Part shown: positions 30,795 to 39,868 of the stretch, piece after piece
Position numbering within the stretch: the first letter of the stretch is position 1
Layout: every line of letters begins with the position of its first letter
Source of the DNA: an uncultured Raoultella sp.
GTDB taxonomy: Bacteria > Pseudomonadota > Gammaproteobacteria > Enterobacterales > Enterobacteriaceae
Direction of reading: 5' to 3'
DNA: 64,000 nucleotides
NCBI GenBank assembly: GCA_900759445.1
Contig: CAAEVH010000033.1
Location: 27,538-91,537, forward strand
Position numbers and translations under genes: made by a program
Notes under the pieces: generated by a model
Told to the model about the DNA's origin: nothing
Seen by the model: only the letters and a program-made list of their open reading frames with translations
Database searches by the model: none

Positions 30795-32345
30795 TCACGG
30801 CGTAGCGGGAACGGCCTGTTCCCCGGCGGGCGTTGCCGCGCTGTTCGACTGGGTGGTGGCTTTTTGTTTGCGCGCCATTTCATCGACAATTAGCCGATAG
30901 GCAATGTAGTACTTATAGATATTGCTGACGTAGGTGACGGTCTCGGAACCGATCTTCTCAGCGGCCAGATACTCCACATTGCCAAACCAGATATCAGGGT
31001 TAAAACCGCGCTTGCTGGTTTCTGTCCGCAGGCGGGCGATACGGGCGGGCCCGGCGTTATAGGACGCGAAGGAAAAGAGCGCTTTGTCGAGCCGGGTCAT
31101 CGGCTCATCGCCATAGTAATGGTCGATCATCCAGCGCATATATTTCACCCCGGCATGGATATTCGGATCCAGCTTGTTGATATCTCCGACCTTCAGCTCT
31201 TTACCCGTCCGCGGCATCACCTGCATAACGCCGATGGCGCCCACGTGGCTGCGAACCGACTGATTGAGGCGTGATTCCTGATAACCCTGGGCCGCCATTA
31301 ACAGCCAGTCAACGTCATACCGAGCGCCGTATTTACGGAAGATATCCACCATCGCCAGAAATTTTCGCCGTTCCTTCTGCGCGGCGGCATTTTTGACATA
31401 CTTCGCGTTCTTCAGATAGCGCAACAGGATGGTATTTCCCAGCTTACTGCCCTGGCCGTTAGCCTTCACAAAACGGTTTAGCGAGGCGAGAAGCTGCGGA
31501 CTGTTCTTACGTACCGCCCAGCCGATGCTGGCATCTTTACGCAGGACAATATCCTGATGGACTTCAATTTTGGGGAAAACTTGTTTCCAGAATAGCGCCT
31601 TATGACGATCGACGACGGTCAACTGAATAAGGCCGGCGCTGAGCATTTCTATCAGGTCCTCATCTTCGAGTGATTCCGGAGCGGCTTCGATAATAACCGG
31701 CGGACGAGATTCTTTCGCAAAATGCGCATTCAGGGCGACCAGGCTTTGGTAATAGCTTGATGACTGGCGAACAAATACCTCTTTGCCAGAAAGTTGTTCC
31801 AGGTTGGCGACTTCCGGTGAACCAGGACCGGAGAGCAGAAGCTCCTGAACATTGGAATAGAGCGGTATCGTGAAGTCAGCCTGCTGCTGACGATCCTCGG
31901 TAACCGTAAGATTTGCGGCGACGATATCTCCTTTGCCGGCAACGAGTGCGCTGAAGAGCTGGTCGCGGGCCACCGGGACGAAAACTATCCGTACCTTCAG
32001 ATGGCGATGTTTGAGCTTTTTCTCCTTCATCAACTGTTGATTAAGGTTGCGTTCGTACTCAATGAAGATGTCATGCGTTGCCCCGCGCTGGGTACCTTTG
32101 TCGATAAAGAAAAAGGTCTTGCTGTAGGTGGTTAAGACTCTGATGACGCGTCTGTCGAGCATACCGGGGAGATCGCCTTGCCAGGGCTTCTGCATCTCTT
32201 GCGTATTGAGTTCCAGCGCCTGTCGTTTTTCCTGAGGCGGAGGTTGCTTTTCCCCGACTGCCGCATAAACGGAACCGGCAAACAGCAGGGCAACAAGGCA
32301 GGCAAAGCTGGCGATAGCGGGTCGTTGAAATGAGAGGATGTTCAT
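30795..32345 (-). CDS. MltF-like periplasmic lytic transglycosylase with solute-binding domain
   Basis: A 516-residue exported protein: signal peptide 1-28 (FAGSVYA), a family-3 solute-binding domain (about 65-305, ending near TILLRYL), and a C-terminal SLT lysozyme-like domain (about 340-490). The transglycosylase signatures are present: catalytic Glu in AAQGYQESRLNQ, then GAIGVMQVMPRTG, SYNAGPARI and NVEYLA. This is the MltF architecture, in which the solute-binding domain senses muropeptides and regulates cleavage of peptidoglycan. There is no lipobox Cys, so it is probably soluble in the periplasm. Classical mltF lies near purL in E. coli, so this is likely a paralogue. It is the first gene of the accessory block and converges on ssb. 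Confidence 0.87.
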   Translation of the reverse strand: MNILSFQRPAIASFACLVALLFAGSVYAAVGEKQPPPQEKRQALELNTQEMQKPWQGDLPGMLDRRVIRVLTTYSKTFFFIDKGTQRGATHDIFIEYERNLNQQLMKEKKLKHRHLKVRIVFVPVARDQLFSALVAGKGDIVAANLTVTEDRQQQADFTIPLYSNVQELLLSGPGSPEVANLEQLSGKEVFVRQSSSYYQSLVALNAHFAKESRPPVIIEAAPESLEDEDLIEMLSAGLIQLTVVDRHKALFWKQVFPKIEVHQDIVLRKDASIGWAVRKNSPQLLASLNRFVKANGQGSKLGNTILLRYLKNAKYVKNAAAQKERRKFLAMVDIFRKYGARYDVDWLLMAAQGYQESRLNQSVRSHVGAIGVMQVMPRTGKELKVGDINKLDPNIHAGVKYMRWMIDHYYGDEPMTRLDKALFSFASYNAGPARIARLRTETSKRGFNPDIWFGNVEYLAAEKIGSETVTYVSNIYKYYIAYRLIVDEMARKQKATTQSNSAATPAGEQAVPATP

Positions 32346-33023
32346 GGAGAGAAGCTCCGCAGGTGCATCCCTATATTTTAGTCAACTCTGGGGGGGTTAG
32401 CCTGTTCGTTTGCCCGACTGCGCGGGGAAACATCGCCGGTTGTGTCAGAGGCGAGAGCCACTTTTTGTGCTGCCAAAAGAGAGGCTATCTGCCTCGATTC
32501 TGGCAGGCATATTGCCGGGCTAACCAGGCTCTCTGTTTTGGGGCATTCATTTTATTGTGATAAAGGAATGAGCGGCCACAAATGATTATGGAGATAATAT
32601 GATTGAATAATGTTTTTTTTATGTTGTTGTAAGTGTTGGTATTAATTATTTGAGTGACTTGAGAATATTATTTGTTATTTATCCCGTTGTTTTATTTATT
32701 GTATTTTAATCTGTTTCCGCTATTTTACATTATCAACTTGATAATGAATCTCATTTCTAATAACGTGATAACGCACAATAATCATCTCTAAGGCTGATCG
32801 AAAAACGCTATCTAAGAATAGTGCTGACGCGTATTTTTCATTTTTGACAGGGTGAGACTTTATATTTTGGCCACAGGCTATTTATATCCCGTTCATTTTC
32901 CGGGAGGGCCTTGCTATGCCAAAACCAGGCACTAAGTTGTTCGCATGGAAATGATTGCCGCTGTTTATCTAAGGATGAAGGAGGCGCGCCCCGACAGCAA
33001 AAAAAGAAAACAGGGCATACTCC
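32346..33023. other. Low-GC control region upstream of the FepA-like gene
   Basis: This 678-base gap separates the divergent MltF-like and FepA-like genes. No ORF with family support was found. The stretch 32580-32780 is clearly AT-rich compared with flanking backbone, a typical mark of acquired DNA. It contains the Fur-box-like sequence listed separately and a long untranslated run up to the receptor start. Confidence 0.6.
32728..32760 (+). promoter_or_regulatory. Fur-box-like sequence upstream of the FepA-like receptor
   Basis: GATAATGAATCTCATTTCT (32740-32758) matches much of the 19-bp Fur box GATAATGATAATCATTATC, and an overlapping ACATTATCAACTTGATAAT (32728-32746) extends it. Overlapping Fur boxes are usual at siderophore genes, so iron repression of the receptor is likely. 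Confidence 0.7.
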
Positions 33024-35285
33024 ATGAAACGAAACTCACACTACTCGCTGGCCGCGCTGATTCATCTGGCTATCTGGGGCGCGGCGCTACCCGCGCAGGC
33101 CGCCGACATCAGCAAACCGGAAGAGGCAAAGGACGCCGATACCGCTGCGGCCAAAACCGAAGAGACGATGGTAGTGACCGCTGCCAGACAGACCTTACAG
33201 GCGCCGGGCGTATCAACGCTCACGGCTGACGAAATTCGCAAACATCCGCCGGCACGCGATATCTCAGAACTGATTCGCACTCAGCCGGGGGTGAACCTGA
33301 CTGGCAACTCGACCAGCGGCCAGCGCGGGAATAACCGGCAAATTGATATCCGCGGTATGGGGCCAGAGAATACGCTGATCCTGATCGATGGAAAGCCGGT
33401 GACCAGTCGCAATTCGGTACGCTATGGCTGGCGCGGCGATCGCGATACGCGTGGCGACACCGGTTGGGTTCCTGCGGAGATGATCGACCACATTGATGTG
33501 ATTCGCGGCCCTGCGGCGGCGCGCTATGGCAACGGCGCAATGGGTGGCGTCGTGAATATCATCACTAAGCCTGTGAATAACGAATGGCACGGCTCCTGGA
33601 ATACCTACATGAACGCGCCGCAGCACCGAAAAGAGGGGGCGACGAAGCGGACGAACTTCAGCCTTGAGGGGCCGATGTCGGACAGCGTGAGTTTTAATTT
33701 ATGGGGCAACCTGAGTAAAACCCAGGCTGATGCCCAGGATATTAACGCCGGCCACGAGGCGGAGCGGACCGGCAGCTATGCCGGATCTTATCCGGCCGGG
33801 CGTGAAGGGGTGGTGAACAAAGATATCCACGGTAAGCTGCGCTGGGAATTTGCTCCCATGCAGGCGCTGGAGTTTGAAACTGGCTATAGCCGCCAGGGCA
33901 ACCTCTACGCTGGCGATACCCAGAACACCAATACCAGTACGCTCGTGAAAAGCATGTATGGTAAAGAGACCAACCGAATTTACCGTCAGACCTACGGCCT
34001 GACCTGGACCGGAGGCTGGGACAACGGTGTCACCAGCAACAGCTATGTGCAGTATGAACATACCCGTAACTCCCGTATGAATGAAGGTCTGGCCGGCGGG
34101 ACCGAGGGCATCTTCTCCAGCAGCGAATTCTCGGATATCGATCTGGCGGACGTTCTGCTGCACAGCGAGGTCAATATCCCTTTCACGCTGGGCGTTGAGC
34201 AGAACCTGACGTTGGGCACCGAGTGGAATCAGCAGCGGATGAAAGATGGCGTGTCGACCACCCAGGCACTCTCTTACGGCTCGATTGACGGTATTTCGAC
34301 CTCCGGCCGAACGCCTTACAGCAGCGCCGAAATTTTCTCGCTATTTACCGAAGATAATATCGCGCTAACCGATAGTACGATGCTGACGCCGGCCCTGCGT
34401 TTTGACCATCACAGCATCGTCGGTAATAACTGGAGTCCGTCGCTGAACCTGTCGCAGGGACTGAGCGACGACTGGACCCTGAAGCTAGGCATTGCCCGCG
34501 CCTATAAAGCGCCGAACCTCTATCAGCTCAACCCCAACTATATTCTCTACAGTAACGGCCAGGGGTGCTACGCCAGCAGTTCGGCCTGTTATCTGATGGG
34601 AAATAGCGACCTGAAGGCGGAAACCAGCGTTAACAAAGAGATTGGTCTGGAATACAAGCACGAAGGCTATCAGGCGGGGATAACCTGGTTCCGTAACGAC
34701 TACCGCAATAAAATTGAGTCCGGGTATTCAGCTGTCGGTACGGCAAGCAATGGAACCACGAATATTTATCAGTGGGAGAACGTCCCCAAAGCGCTGGTGG
34801 AGGGGCTGGAAGGTTCGCTTAACCTGCCGGTGAGTGAAACGGTCAACTGGAGTAATAACCTGACCTGGATGTTGCAAAGTAAGAACAAGACGACCGGCGA
34901 TCGCCTGTCGGTGATTCCACAGTTTACCCTTAACTCTACGCTCGGCTGGCAGGTCCGCGACGATCTCTCGTTGCAAAGCACCTTTACCTGGTACGGGCGG
35001 CAGAAACCTAAGCGTTTCAATTACAAAGGCGAGGCGGTATCCGGTAGTGAGCTGAACGAAGTGAGTCCGTACAGCATCGTCGGGCTGAGCGCGACCTGGG
35101 ATGTGAACAAAAATCTGAGTCTGACCAGCGGCGTGGATAACCTCTTTGATATACGCCACTACCGTGCTGGAAATGCCCAAACGACCGGGAACGCGACCAC
35201 CGGCGCCTATTTATACGGTGCCGGTGCGGAGACCTATAATGAGTCAGGGCGGACCTTCTATGTCAGCGTAAATACGCATTTCTGA
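33024..35285 (+). CDS. FepA-family TonB-dependent catecholate siderophore receptor
   Basis: The 753-residue precursor has a signal peptide (1-27, LPAQA), a TonB box ETMVVTA near residue 47, a plug domain (about 55-175) and a 22-strand barrel ending in VSVNTHF with terminal Phe. It follows E. coli FepA closely: APGVSTLTADEIRK, LTGNSTSGQRGNNRQIDIRG, RAYKAPNLYQLNPNYIL, and the loop cysteines GCYASSSACYLMG. It therefore most likely imports ferric enterobactin or a related catecholate. The canonical fepA sits in the ent cluster, which is not here, so this is a second copy. Fur-box-like sequence lies upstream and an AraC-type regulator gene is convergent. The leader before the ATG includes an imperfect AGGAG-like site. 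Confidence 0.93.
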   Translation: MKRNSHYSLAALIHLAIWGAALPAQAADISKPEEAKDADTAAAKTEETMVVTAARQTLQAPGVSTLTADEIRKHPPARDISELIRTQPGVNLTGNSTSGQRGNNRQIDIRGMGPENTLILIDGKPVTSRNSVRYGWRGDRDTRGDTGWVPAEMIDHIDVIRGPAAARYGNGAMGGVVNIITKPVNNEWHGSWNTYMNAPQHRKEGATKRTNFSLEGPMSDSVSFNLWGNLSKTQADAQDINAGHEAERTGSYAGSYPAGREGVVNKDIHGKLRWEFAPMQALEFETGYSRQGNLYAGDTQNTNTSTLVKSMYGKETNRIYRQTYGLTWTGGWDNGVTSNSYVQYEHTRNSRMNEGLAGGTEGIFSSSEFSDIDLADVLLHSEVNIPFTLGVEQNLTLGTEWNQQRMKDGVSTTQALSYGSIDGISTSGRTPYSSAEIFSLFTEDNIALTDSTMLTPALRFDHHSIVGNNWSPSLNLSQGLSDDWTLKLGIARAYKAPNLYQLNPNYILYSNGQGCYASSSACYLMGNSDLKAETSVNKEIGLEYKHEGYQAGITWFRNDYRNKIESGYSAVGTASNGTTNIYQWENVPKALVEGLEGSLNLPVSETVNWSNNLTWMLQSKNKTTGDRLSVIPQFTLNSTLGWQVRDDLSLQSTFTWYGRQKPKRFNYKGEAVSGSELNEVSPYSIVGLSATWDVNKNLSLTSGVDNLFDIRHYRAGNAQTTGNATTGAYLYGAGAETYNESGRTFYVSVNTHF

Positions 35286-35296
35286 TCCTGTTCTGC

Positions 35297-35336
35297 CTGG
35301 CCGGGAACATAAGTCTGTTCCCGGCCTTTTATTTTT
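35297..35336. terminator. Terminator between the FepA-like and AraC-type genes
   Basis: An 11-bp stem GGCCGGGAACA / TGTTCCCGGCC with a six-base loop is followed by TTTTATTTTT, ending receptor transcription; the convergent regulator ends 15 bases further on. Confidence 0.92.
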
Positions 35337-35350
35337 AACTCCAGCAAGGA

Positions 35351-35704
35351 TTATCCGGATTGTTCATTAATACGCTGGCGAAACTGCGTGGGGGTGAGAG
35401 AATAATACCTCTTAAATGTCCGGTTAAATGCACTGATATCTTCATATCCGGCCATAATACAAATATCGACGATACGGAAAGCCGGTTGCATCTGTAATAA
35501 ATCACGACATAGCGACATACGCTGTTGCCTGATATATTCCATCGGCGACATATTAAAATGATGACGGAACAGACGAAAGAGGTGCCACTCGGAATACCCG
35601 GAAAACACGCTGAGTGCATTGACCGTGAGTTTTTTCTCGAGGTTGTTTTTTATCCAGCGTACCAGTTCGTTGAGAACGGACTGCTGGATCTCATTTCTAC
35701 GCAT
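35351..35704 (-). CDS. Small AraC/XylS-type transcriptional regulator
   Basis: The 117-residue protein is a stand-alone AraC DNA-binding domain like SoxS, MarA or RamA. Two helix-turn-helix units are visible, around LTVNALSVFSGYSEWHLFRLF (about 27-47) and IVDICIMAGYEDISAFNRTF (about 78-97), followed by the family signature FKRYYSLTPTQFR. It lacks any effector domain, so activity would be set by its level. Sequence outside the motifs differs from SoxS and RamA, and I do not recognise a named orthologue. The convergent siderophore-receptor gene suggests a role in its control. The start context (GGAATGAGC...) is ordinary. Confidence 0.85.
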   Translation of the reverse strand: MRRNEIQQSVLNELVRWIKNNLEKKLTVNALSVFSGYSEWHLFRLFRHHFNMSPMEYIRQQRMSLCRDLLQMQPAFRIVDICIMAGYEDISAFNRTFKRYYSLTPTQFRQRINEQSG

Positions 35705-35834
35705 GATTCATGCTCATTCCAGGACCGGGCCTTTCCATCGTGTGGCGGGAGGGCTGCAGGCGGCCAGGTAAATGCCTCACCCTCCATGGTAAGGCGCCAC
35801 TACTTTACTTTTGCGATATAACGCTTGATGTGCT

Positions 35835-35863
35835 TTGATGTTCCCATAAGCCTCTCATACTCT
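35835..35863 (+). promoter_or_regulatory. Candidate sigma-70 promoter for a small transcript
   Basis: TTGATG (35835-35840), a 17-base spacer and TACTCT (35858-35863) give a plausible -35/-10 pair. It is positioned to start transcription about 15 bases before the small ORF at 35886. Confidence 0.4.
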
Positions 35864-35885
35864 ATTCTGCTATTTTGAGGAAAAG

Positions 35886-35993
35886 ATGAAGAATTCATAC
35901 AAATTAACGCCCGGAACCCTTGCGGGTATTACGGGTCGTTACTGCATAATTTATTCAATATCTCTTCATTTTAAGTTCGGTATTTCAGGGTAA
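35886..35993 (+). CDS. Candidate 35-residue small protein
   Basis: An ATG at 35886 follows GAGGAAAAG at ideal spacing and opens a 35-codon frame (begins MKNSYKLTPG, ends KFGISG, TAA at 35991). The middle holds a short hydrophobic run (YCIIYSISL), too short for a clear membrane helix. It lies in an otherwise gene-free stretch between a candidate promoter and a strong intrinsic terminator at 36047-36084, so promoter, ORF and terminator make one compact unit of about 215 bases. I do not recognise the peptide. It could be a small protein, a leader peptide, or chance within an sRNA. Confidence 0.35.
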   Translation: MKNSYKLTPGTLAGITGRYCIIYSISLHFKFGISG

Positions 35994-36046
35994 ATTGCCG
36001 GTGTTCCTGGTTTATCCCAGAGAGCATCATTCCTGACAAGATCATT

Positions 36047-36084
36047 CCCCCTTTCACCCCATTAGAAAGGGGGCTTTTTGTTTT
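36047..36084 (+). terminator. Rho-independent terminator upstream of the BamA-like gene
   Basis: A 9-bp perfect stem CCCCCTTTC / GAAAGGGGG is followed by CTTTTTGTTTT. No annotated gene ends here on the plus strand, which implies a short upstream transcript. Confidence 0.88.
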
Positions 36085-36301
36085 ATACCTTAAAGTCATT
36101 GTGCGCTTTCATTCGGTTGTCAGGTTGCTGCTCAGACTGACTTATTAGAACGAAGTTCCGTTAAATTTTATTTTTTTCTCCAGCCAATAACATCCATTTT
36201 TTCTCCATTGTTTCGCCATAATGAAGTGTAATTCTGCGCGTTGCTTACGCAAATCCCAGCAGAATTCTGCTATCGCCAAATATCTCTTAGACGAAACGTC
36301 C

Positions 36302-38725
36302 ATGCTAAAGAAAACAAATATCATTGCCGGGTTATTAATTTCTCCCTTAACGCTTTATGCATCAACAACGTACAAAATTGATGATATTCGTTTTGAGGGG
36401 TTGCAGCGCGTTACCGTAGGGGCCGCGCTATTAAGCATGCCGATCCATACCGGAGAACAGGTGTCTAATGATGATATTAGCGAGTCGCTACGCGCTTTAT
36501 ATGCCAGCGGTAACTTTGAAAATGTCCAGATCCTGCGCGATGGAACGACGCTGGTGGTACAGCTTAAAGAGCGGCCGACCATCGCCAAATTAAGTTTTTC
36601 GGGGAATAAAGCGGTGAAAGATGACGCCCTGAAAGACAATCTGGCGGCCAGCGGCGTCGAAGAAGGGAGCGCGTTAGATCGTAATGCCCTCAGTGAAATA
36701 GAAAAAGGATTGCAGGATTTCTATTATAGCGTCGGGAAATACAGTGCGCAGGTCCATGCTGTGGTCACGCCGCTACCGCGAAACCGCGTCGATTTAAAGT
36801 TTGTTTTTCAGGAAGGGATCGCCGCGACGATTGCCCAGATTAATATTATCGGCAATAAAGCCTTCCGCGAGGAAACTCTGCTGGACCAACTGCAGCTGCG
36901 TGACCATGTTCCATGGTGGAACGTAATTGGCGACAAGAAATATCAGAAACAAAAAATGGAAGCCGACCTGGAAACCCTGCGTAGTTATTACCTCGATCGT
37001 GGCTATGCGCGCTTTACCATTAACTCCAGTCAGGTCAGCATCACGCCGGATAAAAAGTCGCTGTATCTGACGGTCAATCTCTCTGAAGGCGATCGCTATA
37101 AAGTCACCAGCACGCTGGTGAGCGGCGAGATGGCCGGGCATACGCAAGAGACAGAAGCGCTGGCGCAGTCTCTGTCGGGCAAATGGTACAGCGGAGCCGA
37201 CATTACCGCCGTTGAAAACAGCATCAAAAAACGCTTTGGTAAATATGGCTATGCCTGGCCCCAGGTGAATACCCGTACGGAAATCGATGAGACCAACAAA
37301 AGTGTGACCCTGCATATCAATGTTGATGCCGGACGTCGGTATTCCGTGCGCCAGATCCGGTTTACCGGGAATGATACTTCGCGTGACGCCGTCTTGCGTC
37401 GTGAAATGCGGCAAATGGAGGGGGCGTGGCTCAACGACGAAAAAGTACAGCAAGGGAAAGAGCGGCTGGATCGTACGGGCTTTTTTGAAACGGTGGATAA
37501 AGAAATCACCCCGGTTGCCGGGAGCCAGGATCAGGTCGACGTGGTGTATAAAGTGAAAGAACGTAACACCGGTTCGTTTAACGTGGGCCTGGGATTCGGG
37601 ACAGACAGCGGCATCAGCTATCAGCTTGGCGTCACTCAGGATAACTGGCTAGGCACCGGCAACAGCGTGAGTTTTAACGGCACCCGTAACAGCTACCAGT
37701 CCTATGTTGAACTGGGCGCAACCGACCCCTATTTTACCGTTGATGGCGTCAGCCTCGGCGGGAAAATTTTCTACAACAGCTACGATGCTGCCGATGCAGA
37801 TGCCGGGAGCTATAACCAGCAAAGCTACGGGCTGGGGAGCAATCTTGGTTTCCCGATTAGTGAGAATAATTCGCTAAATGTGGGCATTGATTACGTCCAT
37901 AACTACCTGACGAACATGGATCCGGAGCTGACGACGTGGAATTACCTTAATTCGCGAGGGATTTATCCGAACGTGGTCACCAAAGATGGCGACAGCGGGG
38001 CGACGTATAGCGCCAACGACGTTTTCGCCAGTCTCGGCTGGAGCTATAACAATCTCGACCGCGGGTTTTTCCCTCGTTCCGGGAATAAAAGCAGCCTGAG
38101 CGGTAAAGTGACCGTGCCGGGATCAGACAACAGCTATTACAAACTTACCCTGGATACCACGCAATATCTCCCTCTGAATGAAGGGAAAAGCTGGGTCTGG
38201 ATGGAGCATCTGAAAGCAGGTTATGCCGGCGGCCTGAACGGGAATTCGGTTCCGTTTTACGATAACTTCTATGCCGGAGGGTCGTCGTCAGTGCGGGGAT
38301 TCTCTTCCAATACGATTGGTCCAAAAGCGGCCTATTATCGCTGTAACGGGACTGAAAGCAGCTACAGTAACTGCCCGGTTGAAAGCTCTTCGGATGCGGT
38401 GGGCGGCAACGCCATGGCGGTACTGAATAGTGAATTTATTATTCCGACGCCGTTTATTAATGATAAATATGCCGACAGTTTACGCACCTCGCTGTTCGTC
38501 GATGCGGGGACGGTATGGAGTACATCATGGCAAAATAGCGCTCAGACGCAGGCCGCCGGGATCCCTGACTACGGCGATCCGCTGCATATTCGTATGTCGG
38601 CAGGGATTGCGGTGCAGTGGATGTCGCCGCTGGGGCCGCTGGTCTTTTCCTGGGCTGAACCATTTAAAAAATATGATGGCGATAAAGCGGAGCAGTTTCA
38701 GTTTAATATTGGCAAAACCTGGTAA
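36302..38725 (+). CDS. BamA paralogue (outer-membrane barrel assembly factor)
   Basis: The 807-residue precursor has the full BamA plan: signal peptide (about 1-20), five POTRA domains (about 21-420; POTRA1 begins [14 protein letters not shown] as in BamA), and a 16-strand Omp85 barrel ending [11 protein letters not shown], identical to the BamA C-terminus. The loop-6 VRGF motif is present ([16 protein letters not shown]). Identity to E. coli BamA is high throughout but clearly short of orthology (many POTRA substitutions, and different barrel loops such as [16 protein letters not shown]). True bamA lies in the rpsB-lpx region, so this is a second copy. An in-frame ATG at 36221 would add 27 unlike residues before the signal peptide; 36302 is preferred although its ribosome site (AGACGAAACG) is weak. 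Confidence 0.92.
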   Translation: MLKKTNIIAGLLISPLTLYASTTYKIDDIRFEGLQRVTVGAALLSMPIHTGEQVSNDDISESLRALYASGNFENVQILRDGTTLVVQLKERPTIAKLSFSGNKAVKDDALKDNLAASGVEEGSALDRNALSEIEKGLQDFYYSVGKYSAQVHAVVTPLPRNRVDLKFVFQEGIAATIAQINIIGNKAFREETLLDQLQLRDHVPWWNVIGDKKYQKQKMEADLETLRSYYLDRGYARFTINSSQVSITPDKKSLYLTVNLSEGDRYKVTSTLVSGEMAGHTQETEALAQSLSGKWYSGADITAVENSIKKRFGKYGYAWPQVNTRTEIDETNKSVTLHINVDAGRRYSVRQIRFTGNDTSRDAVLRREMRQMEGAWLNDEKVQQGKERLDRTGFFETVDKEITPVAGSQDQVDVVYKVKERNTGSFNVGLGFGTDSGISYQLGVTQDNWLGTGNSVSFNGTRNSYQSYVELGATDPYFTVDGVSLGGKIFYNSYDAADADAGSYNQQSYGLGSNLGFPISENNSLNVGIDYVHNYLTNMDPELTTWNYLNSRGIYPNVVTKDGDSGATYSANDVFASLGWSYNNLDRGFFPRSGNKSSLSGKVTVPGSDNSYYKLTLDTTQYLPLNEGKSWVWMEHLKAGYAGGLNGNSVPFYDNFYAGGSSSVRGFSSNTIGPKAAYYRCNGTESSYSNCPVESSSDAVGGNAMAVLNSEFIIPTPFINDKYADSLRTSLFVDAGTVWSTSWQNSAQTQAAGIPDYGDPLHIRMSAGIAVQWMSPLGPLVFSWAEPFKKYDGDKAEQFQFNIGKTW

Positions 38726-39017
38726 ATTATTCATCAATAACGCGATGGGTTGATGACAATCCGTCGCGTCCTCTTTAACTGTAGTCGGCACATCAATCAT
38801 CCGCGGATTGTAAATTTATACCCGGCGTAATGTAGAATTATGTCGCTATATTTTCATGTCTACGTATTTTATATTACTCCGCTACTAACTGTTTATCAAT
38901 TTACTGGCAGAATATCGTGATTTTACCTCACAATATCGAGGAGAGGGCTTGCGGATAATTATAATCTTTGCTATGACTAGCTATGTGGCTATTTCTCATA
39001 AAGCACAAGGACGCGAC
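38726..39017. other. AT-rich gap after the BamA-like gene
   Basis: This gap has no recognised gene. A complementary pair ACGCGATGG / CCGTCGCGT (about 38740-38768) could form a hairpin after the BamA-like gene but no clear T run follows. The rest is low-GC and may hold the promoter of the orphan gene that follows. Confidence 0.4.
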
Positions 39018-39368
39018 ATGAAATGGATAATTCAGAACACAATTATTTGCCCACATTCCGGTGTAGCATTTTCAAGTATATCGAGATTGCGCTTTTTAAA
39101 ATTTATTATATGGTATGAAGCCGATATTCTGTTACTTCCCGGAGAATCCATGAAACTGTATTCCTCGAAGGTATTAGTTAATGGAAAATATCATTATATT
39201 AAGGTCTACAATATGTCAACCTACAGCCATGAGCAATGGGAAATCCTAAGGGAAAGACCATCCTGCCCCTATGATTTCGGGGCCACGACGATAGAGGGTT
39301 GCTGTTATCAGCCACATTGTGCGATTAAACGTTGCCCTGGCAATTTCAAGCACCATGCGCTGTGTTAA
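39018..39368 (+). CDS. Orphan Cys-rich protein
   Basis: The frame codes for 116 residues from the ATG at 39018, which has AAGGA six bases before it. A second good start at 39150 (GGAG upstream) would give 72 residues. I do not recognise the family. The C-terminal third holds seven cysteines and several histidines (CPYDFG, GCCYQPHC, KRCPGNFKHHALC), which might form a zinc site or disulphides; the preceding part is basic and aromatic (KVLVNGKYHYIKVYNMSTYSHEQWEILRERPS). No signal peptide is evident for the short form. Base composition is AT-rich like its neighbours. It converges on the FidL-like gene with an 11-base gap and no terminator. Confidence 0.5.
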   Translation: MKWIIQNTIICPHSGVAFSSISRLRFLKFIIWYEADILLLPGESMKLYSSKVLVNGKYHYIKVYNMSTYSHEQWEILRERPSCPYDFGATTIEGCCYQPHCAIKRCPGNFKHHALC

Positions 39369-39379
39369 CGAAGTTGGCG

Positions 39380-39862
39380 CTAACCATTGGTATTTTCACA
39401 AATAAAATAGGGGGTATTTGTTGACATAAATACCCACGAGTCATGTTTTATCTTTAATATTTTGATAATGAATCGATCTTCTTTTCTGATCCCCGTAAAG
39501 AACGGCGGTAGAATCTCATCGAATTTATCAGGGAGCGCTGTGGAATTTGAGCGAATGTTCGTGTCGCTACTTCTGAAAATATAAATATTATTTTTATTTT
39601 TTACATAGGTTATATATTTTCTGATGCTGATGTCATCCTTTGTGTTTCTGGAATTACCGGTGAATGTAATTAACCCATCCCCATCGCTGGCAAAGAAAGT
39701 GACAGAGAAAGAATATTCCTCACCGTCATTAACTATTGAAAAAGCGGATGTGCAGTTAATGCTCTCATCGTCATCAAATGAACTGATGTAATAAAAGACA
39801 AGACTTATCGTGATAATAATGAAAGTATATGCAATGACTTTGTTTATTTTTCGTGTTTTCAT
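39380..39862 (-). CDS. FidL-like membrane protein
   Basis: The 160-residue protein has one N-terminal membrane anchor (about 8-28, VIAYTFIIITISLVFYYI) and a periplasmic beta-rich domain with two cysteines (INCTSA near 36 and FICENTNG at the end) that could pair. Size, topology and position directly behind a CadC/ToxR-type regulator are those of FidL-like proteins, which accompany such regulators in Salmonella and relatives and presumably modulate them. It starts six bases after the end of the regulator gene and should be translated from the same message. Low GC. Confidence 0.7.
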   Translation of the reverse strand: MKTRKINKVIAYTFIIITISLVFYYISSFDDDESINCTSAFSIVNDGEEYSFSVTFFASDGDGLITFTGNSRNTKDDISIRKYITYVKNKNNIYIFRSSDTNIRSNSTALPDKFDEILPPFFTGIRKEDRFIIKILKIKHDSWVFMSTNTPYFICENTNG

Positions 39863-39868
39863 ATTGTG

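Noticed and set aside
36221..36301. 27-codon extension of the BamA-like gene
   Set aside because: It would place charged residues before an obvious signal peptide; no ribosome site precedes 36221.
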